This document shows positions 17,239 through 26,346 of a stretch of DNA of 64,000 nt, piece by piece. Numbering within the stretch: the first letter of the stretch is position 1; each line of letters opens with the position of its first letter. Under the pieces are notes generated by a model that made no database searches, was not told the DNA's origin, and was given only the letters and a program-made list of their open reading frames with translations. The DNA comes from AG1 sp035559775 (GTDB lineage: Archaea > Thermoproteota > Thermoprotei_A > Sulfolobales > AG1). The position numbers and the translations under genes are program-made. The DNA lies in contig DATMAU010000025.1 in the NCBI GenBank assembly GCA_035559775.1, positions 1-64,000 of the forward strand, given 5' to 3'.

Positions 17239-18636
17239 CTATCTCCCTCCAACTATTATTTCTCTCACCATTATGTGGGGACCTCCATCACCGACTCTCA
17301 CAAGCTGCCCATTCTTTCCACATCCCCCGAACACAGATGTCCTGATCCTGAGATCCTTTCCAACAGCCTCAACACTCTTCAGGGTCTCCAAGATATATCC
17401 AGAGATCACCACACCCCTAACCATCTCCCCGATCTCCCCGTTTCTTATGAAGTACGAGGGCCCTGCGGAGAATGTGAACGTACCAGCCCCTGTATCAACC
17501 TGACCTCCGCCAGCCCCTCGTCCTGATAGGTAGAGCCCGTTTCTCGCCTCTCTTATCTGCTCCTCCACGCTCCACCCACCGGGTTCCATGTATATATTGG
17601 TCTGCCTAACAATGGGAGCGTTCTCAAAATCCTGAGCCCTCCCATTACCAGTGATCCCTACTCCCAGAAGCGATGCCGAGGCCCTATCAGTTAGATATCC
17701 CCTCAACACGCCCTTTTCAACGATAACTGTTCTCTCTTTAGGATTGCCCTCATCATCATAAGGTACTGGGTATCCTCCGAAAGCTAGCCCGTCATCAACT
17801 ATTGTCACGATCTCCGAAGCTACTTTCACTCCAATCTTGTCCTTAAGTATAGATGTCTCCGAAGCAACGAGATCTCCTTCTGACGCGTGTCCAAAGGCTT
17901 CGTGGAGCAACAATCCTACGAGGTCAGGATCCATGACAACTCTCATCTTTCCTGGAGGAGGGGTTGGGGCTTTCAGGGCCTTTTTAGCTGTCATGCTTAT
18001 ATCCCTAGCAAAGCCCTCCCAATCGTTGTTTTGAATAAACTCCCAACCAGATGCCATCGAGCGGCTATCATGGAGCCTCTCCATAGAGCCAGTCTCTCCA
18101 GCAACGCTAGTATGGGATATGCCTACGAGAACCACTTCCCACGTTACCTCTGCATCGCTGGAAACCACCGATCTGAAATCCCTCTGGATCCCGAGCATAG
18201 TTATAGAGGATCTTATACCCTCGACCTCTAGACCAGCCTTATTAGCCTCTAAAGCGACCTTGATCTTTTCCTCAGGAGGCACTGAGAACGGGTCTACATG
18301 TATATTGGGAGTTCGTCTCCCCTTCACATGGGGTCTCTCGGCTAGGATGATCTGTTTCTTTGAAGCCTTTGCAGCAGCAATAGCGTTTTGTACAGCTGAC
18401 ATGAGATCCTCTATGCTGGGGGAATTTGTTGCTGAGAAGCCAATTCTGTTGTTATAGAGAACCCTCACTCCAAACCCAGCCCTGCTTGTTACTGAATAGT
18501 CTTTCAAAGAACCATTATCCGCTCTCACCAGTTCGTATGAGTATCTATGAAACCTAGCCTCAGCATAGCTAGCTCCGAGGGATTCAGCGTATCTAACCAG
18601 TCTGTGCAGCACATCCAGATCATACTCCATGTGCAT
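17239..18636 (-). CDS. tldD: TldD family zinc metalloprotease
   Basis: The catalytic subunit of the TldD/TldE protease. HEAFGH at residues 245-250 is the zinc motif (HExxxH), and the C-terminal FGGCGKNGQ block supplies the conserved Cys region. Length (465 residues) is typical. It is the first gene of a two-gene unit with tldE, and the 4-base-scale junction implies coupled translation. Upstream, on minus, CTTTATAAGG near 18652-18661 is a good TATA box that would place the transcript start near ATG 18630 or 18636, so the mRNA is probably leaderless. Confidence 0.92.
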   Translation of the reverse strand: MHMEYDLDVLHRLVRYAESLGASYAEARFHRYSYELVRADNGSLKDYSVTSRAGFGVRVLYNNRIGFSATNSPSIEDLMSAVQNAIAAAKASKKQIILAERPHVKGRRTPNIHVDPFSVPPEEKIKVALEANKAGLEVEGIRSSITMLGIQRDFRSVVSSDAEVTWEVVLVGISHTSVAGETGSMERLHDSRSMASGWEFIQNNDWEGFARDISMTAKKALKAPTPPPGKMRVVMDPDLVGLLLHEAFGHASEGDLVASETSILKDKIGVKVASEIVTIVDDGLAFGGYPVPYDDEGNPKERTVIVEKGVLRGYLTDRASASLLGVGITGNGRAQDFENAPIVRQTNIYMEPGGWSVEEQIREARNGLYLSGRGAGGGQVDTGAGTFTFSAGPSYFIRNGEIGEMVRGVVISGYILETLKSVEAVGKDLRIRTSVFGGCGKNGQLVRVGDGGPHIMVREIIVGGR

Positions 18637-19248
18637 CCCAAGGACTATACCTTATAAAGATATTAAAAGCCATAGTGATCCCAGGAGCAGAAGTTCAAAG
18701 AGCTCTGAGTTGTTAGGGTAACGCCATGTCTTTTAAAGCCTGAGCGGTCATGTTGGGTTGTTCTTATTTATACTCGTTATAGCCAAGGTTATTAGGAGTT
18801 ATTTAGAGTCGTTATTTAGAGTCTTTGATTAATATGGTTTTGGCTCTGATTTAGTCTTCGCATCGACTCTCAATGGCAATGGGAGCATTGCTCCGAGCCG
18901 TCTGGGGCTAATCCTAGATGTGGGCCACGTGTCGTTGAGCTCAACGGTAGGGCATGACCTCATAGGGATCTTCTATCTCTGTGGGCGGGGTGGAAGCCCT
19001 TGGATGTGAAGTTACATCAAAGAACATAGACATACATCCAGGGACAGATGGAAGCCTATCAACCTTGTTCCCGGGTTTGACGGCTCTCTATGCTTCGAGC
19101 TCTTAAAGGGGCTCCATTGACCCTACTGATCAGTCTCTATGACATAGGAAAAGTTTAAACCAGCAGATCAGATCGTGAGAATATGTGGATAGGAATCTTT
19201 ACTAGCTATTAAGCTCTTTATAGAATTGTACCTGGGCGTGTTTGACAA
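18637..19248. other. Intergenic region between divergent tldD and M20 peptidase genes
   Basis: The gap holds the tldD promoter at its left and a 13-bp perfect tandem duplication (18798-18810 and 18811-18823, unit GTTATTTAGAGTC). Repeat B copy 1 follows (18872-19048). At the right a TTTATAG at about 19215-19221 is a likely TATA box for the plus-strand M20 gene, giving a nearly leaderless start at 19249. No protein gene is seen. Confidence 0.6.
18872..19048 (+). repeat. Dispersed structured repeat family B, copy 1
   Basis: This copy shares with the other three a GGAGC/GCTCC hairpin (18882-18894), a CGTCT/AGATG stem, and a hairpin at 18964-18980 (AGGGAT-CTTCT-ATCTCT). Its closing pair is CCTTGGAT and ATCCAGGG, with the second arm at about 19034-19041. 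It is the most diverged copy and lacks the left GTATCTATAAGC segment. The base changes keep pairing, which points to a structured RNA. Confidence 0.65.
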
Positions 19249-20508
19249 ATGATAGATCTAGATCTGGTTGTTAAGGGTGTTGAGAGTTATAGGGATTTTG
19301 CTGTGAGGTTTCTTGGAGAGATAGTATCTATCCCTACTGTTTCTCCTTGGGGTGAGGGTTATGAGGAGTTCGCCAGGGTCTCTAAAGAGCTTCTAGAGGC
19401 TGTTGGAGTTTCTGTAGAGATCCACAGGGTTCCCCAGGACTATGTGGATCCCAGGATCCCACCAGAGGGTAGAGGGAGAGCTAGGTATATAGTGCTCGCA
19501 CGGATCGGTAGTGAGGATAGCGTGACTATCCACTTCAACGGGCATTACGATGTCGTCCCCGGAGGACCTGGCTGGAAGATAACTGATCCCTTCAAGCCAA
19601 GGATTGTTGATGGAAAACTCTATGGCAGAGGATCCACAGATATGAAAGGGGGCATAGCTGCTATAGCAGCTGCAATGGCATCGCTATCAAAGCAAGCTGA
19701 TCGCCTCGGCATAGGCGTTGAAGCTGTATTCGTCCCGGACGAGGAGATTGGGGGATCAACTGGTACGGGATACGTGGTTGAGAAGGGCATGGCTAGGGGT
19801 AGATATGTTGTTATAGCAGAGCCCAGCGGTCTGGGGCAAATATATATAGGGCATAAGGGGGCGGTGTGGGGTGAGGTTGTTGTTAAGGGGAGGACTGGCC
19901 ATGGATCCACTCCATGGCTTGGTGTGAACGCATTTGACAAAGCAACTCTGATAGCTAGGAAGATGTTCGACGAGCTTGTCCCAAGGGTTGAGGCTAAGAA
20001 GAGCAAATATACATATGATCTTGAAGAGGGTAACAAGGCAACGATAATGATCGGGGGTTATCTGAAGGGGGGTGAGAAGATAAACCAGATCCCTGGCGAG
20101 GTTATATTCAGCTTTGATAGAAGGCTTATAGTTGAGGAGAGTATCGAGGATGCGTGGAGAGAGATAAAGGAGTTCATAGAGGATATAGCTAGAAAAGTGG
20201 GGGCTGATGTGGAGCTCAGGCTTGTTCATAAAATGGAGCCTGTGGTGGTAGATCCAGGCTCAAGGATCTTTAGCGCGATAGAAAGGGCTGCTGAGAGAGT
20301 CCTTGGAACAAGACCTAGAAAGATAGTGTGTATAGGGGGGCTTGACATGAGATACTATGTTGCAGCCGGCTATGAGGCAGCAACATACGGACCAGGTGTG
20401 CTTGGAACTGCACACACGCCGGACGAGTATATAGAGATTGAAGACGTGATATCTGCTTCCAAGATCTACTCGTTATTACCGCTAATCCTGTCAAGCAAAG
20501 GCTCATAG
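19249..20508 (+). CDS. M20 family metallopeptidase (ArgE/DapE-like)
   Basis: A 419-residue zinc-dependent amidohydrolase of family M20. The metal ligands sit in FNGHYDVVP (about residue 104), GRGSTDMKGG (about 129) and PDEEIGG (about 167), whose first Glu is the general base. The dimerisation lid contains GRTGHGSTPW. Family members remove acyl groups in arginine or lysine synthesis or degrade peptides, and the exact substrate cannot be assigned. ATG start at 19249 with a TATA box about 30 bases upstream. It converges on the next M20-type gene, with stops only 6 bases apart. Confidence 0.88.
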   Translation: MIDLDLVVKGVESYRDFAVRFLGEIVSIPTVSPWGEGYEEFARVSKELLEAVGVSVEIHRVPQDYVDPRIPPEGRGRARYIVLARIGSEDSVTIHFNGHYDVVPGGPGWKITDPFKPRIVDGKLYGRGSTDMKGGIAAIAAAMASLSKQADRLGIGVEAVFVPDEEIGGSTGTGYVVEKGMARGRYVVIAEPSGLGQIYIGHKGAVWGEVVVKGRTGHGSTPWLGVNAFDKATLIARKMFDELVPRVEAKKSKYTYDLEEGNKATIMIGGYLKGGEKINQIPGEVIFSFDRRLIVEESIEDAWREIKEFIEDIARKVGADVELRLVHKMEPVVVDPGSRIFSAIERAAERVLGTRPRKIVCIGGLDMRYYVAAGYEAATYGPGVLGTAHTPDEYIEIEDVISASKIYSLLPLILSSKGS

Positions 20509-20514
20509 CCTCTA

Positions 20515-21750
20515 TCACATCCTATCAAGCCTTATCACGGTTTCTAGCAACACTTTTAAACCATTCACAAGATCTTCATCCCTGGTATATTCATCCTTGG
20601 AGTGGCTCTTCCCACCAACGGATGGGAGGAATATCATACCGGTTTTTGAGATCCTAGCCATGTTCTGGGCATCATGACCCGCCCAGCTCCACATCTTCTT
20701 ATAACTTAACCCTAGGTCTTTGCATACTGATTCTATGGTCGATACTACTTCTTCGTGGAAATAGACTCTATCTAGTGTGAAGCTTCTCTTAATCTCGAAT
20801 TTAAGTCCCTCTTCCTCTGCTACGGCTTCTCCGATCATTTTCAAGAGCTTCTCAGTCCTCTCTATGGCTTTGGGATCCGGGCTTCTGGCCTCTATTGTGA
20901 AGCCAACAAACCCTGGCACAACGTTATGGACGCCTGGGTGTATATCGATCTTACCTATAGTGATCCTTATGGATCCTTGGTTTTTGAGGGCATATTCGCG
21001 CGCCTCTATGGCGAATTTTGCGAAGCCTGCTAGAGCGTCTCTTCTAATGCTCATAGGGGTTGTGCCCGCGTGGTTACTCTCGCCTTTGAAAGAAGCCTCC
21101 CATACTGTTATAGCTACTATGCCCATAGGTATCCCTATTTTAATGCCTTCCGTGTCGAGCTCTGGTCCTTGTTCTATGTGGAGTTCTAGATAGTATTTGG
21201 GGGGGGGGCTGTTGATCAGGTTGTTTGTTCTCTCACCCTTAAACCCCGATCTTTCAAGGGCTTCTCCAAAGCTGACCCCATCTCGATCCTTTCTATTATA
21301 TATGTAACCAGGATCATAGGCTCCTGTGGATAATCCTGAGCCCATCAGCGATGGCGTCCATCTAGACCCCTCTTCATTAGTAAAGTCTATCAATGCCAGC
21401 TTATGTCTAAGCTTGATGCCCGATTCCTTAAGTGTTCTAAGAACTTCTAGGCCAGCGATAACCCCTAAGGCGCCGTCATACTTTCCGCCGCCTGGCACAG
21501 CATCTAGGTGTGATCCTATGGCTATCGTGTCTTTCCCCTCGCCTATCTCGGCTATGATGTTCCCAGCCTCATCATATCTTATTGATGCACCAAGGCTTCT
21601 CAGCATTTCTATTAGGAGTCTTCTAGCCCTCACGTCGTTTTCGTCGAGGGAGAGCCTCTGCATCCCTTTCTCACTATCCCAGCCTATGGATGAGAATAGA
21701 TCGAATGTTTTGAGAAACCTGCCAGGATCTATCTTTAAACCTTCAACCAC
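20515..21750 (-). CDS. M20 family amidase/hydantoinase-type hydrolase (N-carbamoyl amino acid hydrolase-like)
   Basis: A zinc hydrolase of the allantoate amidohydrolase / beta-ureidopropionase / N-carbamoyl-L-amino acid hydrolase group. It shows IGSHLDAVPGGGKYDGALGV, FTNEEGSRW, LHIEQGPELD and SNHAGTTPM. It should release ammonia and CO2 or cleave an amide in pyrimidine or amino acid catabolism. The frame is open to ATG 21855, but the first 35 residues do not resemble the family. CATAAATAAC near 21785 looks like a TATA box, and only 25 bases would separate 21855 from the divergent gene. I therefore prefer GTG 21750 (about 411 residues). Confidence 0.83.
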   Translation of the reverse strand: MVEGLKIDPGRFLKTFDLFSSIGWDSEKGMQRLSLDENDVRARRLLIEMLRSLGASIRYDEAGNIIAEIGEGKDTIAIGSHLDAVPGGGKYDGALGVIAGLEVLRTLKESGIKLRHKLALIDFTNEEGSRWTPSLMGSGLSTGAYDPGYIYNRKDRDGVSFGEALERSGFKGERTNNLINSPPPKYYLELHIEQGPELDTEGIKIGIPMGIVAITVWEASFKGESNHAGTTPMSIRRDALAGFAKFAIEAREYALKNQGSIRITIGKIDIHPGVHNVVPGFVGFTIEARSPDPKAIERTEKLLKMIGEAVAEEEGLKFEIKRSFTLDRVYFHEEVVSTIESVCKDLGLSYKKMWSWAGHDAQNMARISKTGMIFLPSVGGKSHSKDEYTRDEDLVNGLKVLLETVIRLDRM

Positions 21751-21880
21751 CGCGTCGTCACCAGTAGTATTAAGCCGCTTGTTATTTATGCTTGTTAAGC
21801 GCTTAGCCAGCGGTCTAGCTGGTAATGCTAGGTGATCATTGTAAGTCGTTCGCAATATTAGCTGTGTAGTGGGTGGTTAG

Positions 21881-22105
21881 TTGGTGTTCTATATGGGTAG
21901 GGAGTTCATTGTGTCGGATCTGGAGGATATATGGCTTGAGTATGATAGATCGAGTGATATACTTTACATAAACTTTGGAGACGATGTTGAAGATATAGAT
22001 GAAGCACTATTGGTTGGGGAAGATATAGTTGCGAGGATCAAGGGTGGGAGGTTAGTGTCAATAACTATTAATAATTTCTCCAAAAAAGCTGGTATCGAGC
22101 TCTAG
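21881..22105 (+). CDS. DUF2283 family small protein
   Basis: A 74-residue protein with the DUF2283 pattern: LEYDRSSDILYINFGD, then an acidic stretch and IVARIKGGRLVSITI. Function is unknown; members are compact beta-rich proteins often found beside toxin-antitoxin-like genes. The start is TTG 21881 (or GTG 21884), preceded by GGTGG; ATG 21893 is also possible. The stop abuts that of the convergent SpoIIM-like gene. No partner toxin is evident. Confidence 0.72.
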   Translation: MVFYMGREFIVSDLEDIWLEYDRSSDILYINFGDDVEDIDEALLVGEDIVARIKGGRLVSITINNFSKKAGIEL

Positions 22106-22813
22106 CTATATAGAGCATAACGCGATAATGGTTGTAAAGCCTATTAAGGGGGTTATGAAGGATTCAACAAAAGCAGCAACTAACAAGAGGGCAACGCCGA
22201 TGAGTATTGCTGGCAAGAGGCTCCTAAACGTCTGGGTAAAGGAGGGCTTCTCGGTTCTCTTCCCCCTCTTCCACGACACATAATCGATCAATGTGAACGA
22301 GAGCCTGACAGATGCTGCCATGAACACACTTATCCCTGGTATCTCGAAGATCCCGTGGGGTATTAGTAGGGCTGCCTTGAGTATAGACATATCAAAGGGG
22401 CTGAGCACACAGTTAGGGATCGTTGATAAGATTTGTCTGATACCCTCGTCGATCCCCGGGTAGCCTATGATCGCTCCGGTTGCAAAGCCTTGGAAAGCTA
22501 TGAAGAGCCATGGACCAGCTATTGTTGGGAATAGTGCGAGCATTATCAAAGATACCATGAGGTTATTTCCGAAAATAATTAGGGGTAATAGGAGCAATCC
22601 ATAAGCCCCAGAGCCTGAGATTGCCTGCTCTATCTCCCTAGCCCTCTCGCTAAAAGATCCGTAGAGGGTCTCTTTAACCCCCTCTGGCGAGAGAGAGCCC
22701 ATTATTGCTGCTACTACGAATATCACTACCCCGATCGCTGCTAAACGCTTGATTCCTGACCACCTACTCTTAATAGTATCACTGGACACGCTATCCCTCC
22801 TAGTATGGTTCAC
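22106..22813 (-). CDS. SpoIIM-like integral membrane protein
   Basis: A 235-residue polytopic membrane protein of the stage II sporulation protein M superfamily, widespread in archaea and unrelated there to sporulation. Features are IFGNNLMVSLIML, LFPTIAGPWLFIAFQGFATG and the diagnostic HGIFEIPGI near residue 153. About five membrane segments are visible, with one at residues 25-45 after a basic N-terminus. Function is unknown. It is followed in the same direction by the end of the EamA gene upstream (21-base gap), so the two are probably co-transcribed. Confidence 0.82.
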   Translation of the reverse strand: MNHTRRDSVSSDTIKSRWSGIKRLAAIGVVIFVVAAIMGSLSPEGVKETLYGSFSERAREIEQAISGSGAYGLLLLPLIIFGNNLMVSLIMLALFPTIAGPWLFIAFQGFATGAIIGYPGIDEGIRQILSTIPNCVLSPFDMSILKAALLIPHGIFEIPGISVFMAASVRLSFTLIDYVSWKRGKRTEKPSFTQTFRSLLPAILIGVALLLVAAFVESFITPLIGFTTIIALCSI

Positions 22814-22834
22814 TATAGAGGATTTTATATTGCT

Positions 22835-23737
22835 TTATTGTGGTTTGTTCAGCAAGGTGATCCCAAGGATCACTATTCCAGATATGGCTAGCGATATTCC
22901 AAGGATGTTTATAGGCTCCACCAGCTCTCCTAAGAATAGGTATGCAAGGATCCCGGCGCCAACAGGCTCTAGAACGGCTATGGTGGATACTATGGGTGCT
23001 TCTACATATCTCAACATATAGTTAAGCACTGTGTGCCCACCTATCATGGGCCCTATAGCGATCGCTATGAATAACGCGAACTCTCTCAGATCCGTGGTGA
23101 GGAAACTATAGCGACCTTCCAGAATAGATATTGATGCCAGGAATGCTGAGGACCATAAGTAGGTAGGGATCACGTATTCATAGAGACCAGCGCTCCTCCT
23201 AACGATCCTCCCTATCACAAAGTACCCGGAGGCTGCTAGTGCACCTATGATAGATAGGATCGAGCCTAATACCCATTCACCAGCAAGAGATCCGGGTTCT
23301 TTATACGATGCCAGCAAGCCCCCTAAAAGGGATATTATTATCAATACCCATTGCTTCTTCCCCAACCTCTCTTTAAGGATAACGTGCGATAGTATCCCAG
23401 TAAATACTGGGTGGAGATCAACAAGCGTTGTGCTCACAATAACCGGGAGTAGTCTGAGGCTCCATATCCATGAGTAGAAATGAATAGCTAGAAAGAATCC
23501 AGATAGAACTGTGAGGAGTAGGTTCCTCTCTATAGACCTAGCTATAAGACTAAGCCTGTTAGTAATGATTGAATAGAGAAGCAATATCAACACAGATATG
23601 AATAACCGCCAGAAAGAAACAATACTCGGAGGAGATGTAGTGGCTTTTATTAATATAGACGCAGATGATATCGATACCAAGGCTACAACAGAGAGGATAG
23701 CTAGCGTTAAGGCCCCGCCACCAGGTCTCTTCCCCAT
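22835..23737 (-). CDS. EamA/DMT superfamily transporter
   Basis: A 300-residue membrane protein with ten predicted helices in two EamA repeats. The first repeat ends with TLVDLHPVFTGILSHVILKERLGKKQW, here quoted only as the region near residues 105-131. The second ends with VSTIAVLEPVGAGILAY near residue 250. Such drug/metabolite transporters export amino acids or other small metabolites, and the substrate cannot be predicted. ATG start at 23737. A TATA-like TTATTAGAT near 23750-23758 lies just upstream on minus. Confidence 0.87.
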   Translation of the reverse strand: MGKRPGGGALTLAILSVVALVSISSASILIKATTSPPSIVSFWRLFISVLILLLYSIITNRLSLIARSIERNLLLTVLSGFFLAIHFYSWIWSLRLLPVIVSTTLVDLHPVFTGILSHVILKERLGKKQWVLIIISLLGGLLASYKEPGSLAGEWVLGSILSIIGALAASGYFVIGRIVRRSAGLYEYVIPTYLWSSAFLASISILEGRYSFLTTDLREFALFIAIAIGPMIGGHTVLNYMLRYVEAPIVSTIAVLEPVGAGILAYLFLGELVEPINILGISLAISGIVILGITLLNKPQ

Positions 23738-23800
23738 GGCTAACCAGATCTAATAAGAAGGGTCTCTTATTAAAGCCGCTAAATCTATCTCGCCCTCGCT

Positions 23801-23808
23801 ATTTAAAC
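23801..23808 (+). promoter_or_regulatory. TATA box of the aminopeptidase / nucleotidylyltransferase unit
   Basis: ATTTAAAC lies about 49 bases before the TTG start at 23850. A strong ribosome-binding site, GGAGGGAG (23839-23846), lies between them and decides the TTG over the out-of-frame ATG at 23837. Confidence 0.5.
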
Positions 23809-23849
23809 AAAATGATAAAAAAGCTGATAGGATATCATGGAGGGAGATA

Positions 23850-26345
23850 TTGAAGGGACTGCCCCTCAAGACTGGAAGGGATTTCGTATTCCCCGGATAT
23901 ACGGCTAAATATGCTAGGGAGTATTGGTTCAGGATAAGACACGCCGATATATATATAAGGACAGACATTGTTTCCAGAAGCATTAGGGGTAGGGTTGTCC
24001 ACGATATAGAGATGATCGATGATAGGGGCTATATAGAGCTCGACGCTGTTGACATGTCACTAAAAGCAATCAGGATCAATGGATCCGAGGCTAAGTATAG
24101 CTATGACGGTTCAAAGATCACTGTAATGATTCCAAGAGGTCTTGGAAGCAATTTCCAGGTAGAGATCCTTTACGAATCAAAACCGATCAAGGGGCTCCAC
24201 TTTGTATTGCCCAAGAGTAATAATGATTACCCGCAGATGTGGAGCCAGGGTGAGGCTGAGGATACTAGATACTGGATCCCCATATATGATTACCCCAACA
24301 TGAGGCTAACCTGGACACTCACAGCCGAGGTTCCAAGCCTCTATAGTGTTGTGAGCAACGGGGATCTCGTGTCGGTTGAGGATATCGGTGATGGTTATAA
24401 GAGATGGAGATACAGAATGGATAATCCGATGCCATCCTATCTAATAGCACTAGCAGTAGGCGTTTTCGACGAGGCTGAAGAGGTTGTTGATGGCATAAAG
24501 CTCCGATACCTTGTTCCCAAAGGAATGGGTGGGTTTATCAAGAACTCCTTCTCAAAGACCCCCGATATGGTTAGGTTCTTCAACGAATACCTGGGGGTTA
24601 GATACCCATATAGATCCTATACACAGGTATGTGTTAAAGAGTTCATAGTAGGCGGTATGGAGAATGTGACAGCAACATTTCTAACAGACCTAACACTCCA
24701 CGATGACATAGCCCATAAGGAGTTCTCATCAGATCCTCTTGTCGCTCACGAGCTTGCGCACCAATGGTTCGGGGATCTTGTCACATGCAAGGATTGGAGC
24801 AATATATGGCTTAACGAGAGCTTCGCAACATATCTTGAGGCTCTTTACACGAGGAGAGATAAGGGTGAGGATGAATTTATATATGAGCTTTATAGCGATC
24901 TGAAATCCTATCTCGAGGAGTATGGTAGGAGGTACTCTAGACCCATAGTTATGAGGATATATAAGGATCCGGACGAGCTCTTTGACGCACACTCATATCC
25001 AAAGGGAGCCCTGGTTCTACACACGTTGAGGAATATCGTTGGTGAATCTAAGTTTAGGGAGGCTTTAAAGAACTACCTCTCTAAATATAGCTTCGGGAAT
25101 ACAGATACAGAGGATCTTAGAAAGGTCTTTGAGGAGGCGAGTGGAAAGGATCTAGAGTGGTTTTTCGACCAATACGTCTATAGCTCCGGACACCCAGTCG
25201 TAAGTGTGAAGTGGGAGTATGAGCCTAGGGATAAGGTGCTCAAGATCTCTATAAAGCAGGCTCAGGGTCAGGATAGCCTTGAAACTTACAGACTGCCCCT
25301 AAGACTATTGATAAGATTCCCCAGCGGCTCTGTTGAGAGGAAAATAATGTTTGAGGAGAAGGAGAGAACGATCTTTCTAGAGGCGGAAGAGCCTCCTAAG
25401 TATATATGCCCTAACCCCGATTTCGATGCATTCGCTGTCTACGAGGTTGACGAGGATGTGGAGATCCTCGGGAACATGTTAGAAGATCCCCATGTATTCT
25501 GCAAGCTATTGGCAATAGAGGGGCTTTCGAAAAAGACAGGCTCTAGAGTGGTTGAGATCCTTGCCAAGGCTCTTGAGAGGGAGAGCTTCTGGGGGGTTCA
25601 GGCGGAAATAGCAAGGGCTCTTGGAAAGGTGGGTGGTGAGGATGCTAAGAAGGCTCTGATCGATGCTTTAAGGAAGATCGATAACCCGAGATCCAGGAGG
25701 GCTGTTGTAGAAGCATTAGGCAACTTTAGAGGCGATGAGGAGGTTGCAAAAACACTTCTAGGGGTTCTGAGCAATCCTAGCGAGACATACTATGTTAGGG
25801 CTTCAGCGGCATCCTCTCTCGGAAAGACTAGGGTTAGCTGGGCTTTCAATGAGTTGGTGAAATACCTAGATACACCGAGCCATGCGGAGATCATTACGAG
25901 GGGAGTTCTACAAGGGCTCGCCAATATTGGTGGGGATGAGAGTCTTAAAGTGATCCTCAGATACCTTGAGCGTGATAAACACACGATGGTTAGAGTGGCA
26001 GCGGCATCCTCTCTCGGAAAGTTCCCTGGCAGGAGGGATGTTATTGAGAGGCTCATAGAGATCCTTAGAACAGATCCGAGCCATAGGGTTAGGATGGCAG
26101 CTATATCCTCTATGGAGGAGCTCAAGAACCCAGAGTTCCTAGAAGTCCTCGGAGAGGCTACGGAGAAGGATCCCGTGGGTTTTGTTAGGAGAAGGGCTAG
26201 GGAGGCGGCGAAGAGAATAAGAGATCATTTGGAGAAGGGTATAGAGTACAAGCAGCTTAGAGAAGAGGTTGAGAGGCTCAGGGAGGAGAGTAGAAAGATT
26301 ATTGAGAAGATAGAGAGGTACGAGGCAAAAGGAGCTGGTGTATAG
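23850..26345 (+). CDS. M1 family aminopeptidase with C-terminal HEAT-like repeats
   Basis: An 831-residue zinc aminopeptidase. The exopeptidase motif GGMENVTAT (about residue 267) is followed by HELAH (His300-His304) and Glu323 in LNESFATYLE (HExxH-x18-E). These features match archaeal tricorn-interacting-factor-like enzymes that finish peptide degradation after the proteasome. From about residue 545 to 790 the usual helical C-domain is replaced by short alpha-alpha repeats (ASSLGK, AISSMEEL and similar) of the HEAT/PBS-lyase type, and the protein ends in a charged coiled coil. TTG start at 23850. Its last bases overlap or abut the start of the nucleotidylyltransferase gene. Confidence 0.9.
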   Translation: MKGLPLKTGRDFVFPGYTAKYAREYWFRIRHADIYIRTDIVSRSIRGRVVHDIEMIDDRGYIELDAVDMSLKAIRINGSEAKYSYDGSKITVMIPRGLGSNFQVEILYESKPIKGLHFVLPKSNNDYPQMWSQGEAEDTRYWIPIYDYPNMRLTWTLTAEVPSLYSVVSNGDLVSVEDIGDGYKRWRYRMDNPMPSYLIALAVGVFDEAEEVVDGIKLRYLVPKGMGGFIKNSFSKTPDMVRFFNEYLGVRYPYRSYTQVCVKEFIVGGMENVTATFLTDLTLHDDIAHKEFSSDPLVAHELAHQWFGDLVTCKDWSNIWLNESFATYLEALYTRRDKGEDEFIYELYSDLKSYLEEYGRRYSRPIVMRIYKDPDELFDAHSYPKGALVLHTLRNIVGESKFREALKNYLSKYSFGNTDTEDLRKVFEEASGKDLEWFFDQYVYSSGHPVVSVKWEYEPRDKVLKISIKQAQGQDSLETYRLPLRLLIRFPSGSVERKIMFEEKERTIFLEAEEPPKYICPNPDFDAFAVYEVDEDVEILGNMLEDPHVFCKLLAIEGLSKKTGSRVVEILAKALERESFWGVQAEIARALGKVGGEDAKKALIDALRKIDNPRSRRAVVEALGNFRGDEEVAKTLLGVLSNPSETYYVRASAASSLGKTRVSWAFNELVKYLDTPSHAEIITRGVLQGLANIGGDESLKVILRYLERDKHTMVRVAAASSLGKFPGRRDVIERLIEILRTDPSHRVRMAAISSMEELKNPEFLEVLGEATEKDPVGFVRRRAREAAKRIRDHLEKGIEYKQLREEVERLREESRKIIEKIERYEAKGAGV

Positions 26346-26346
26346 A

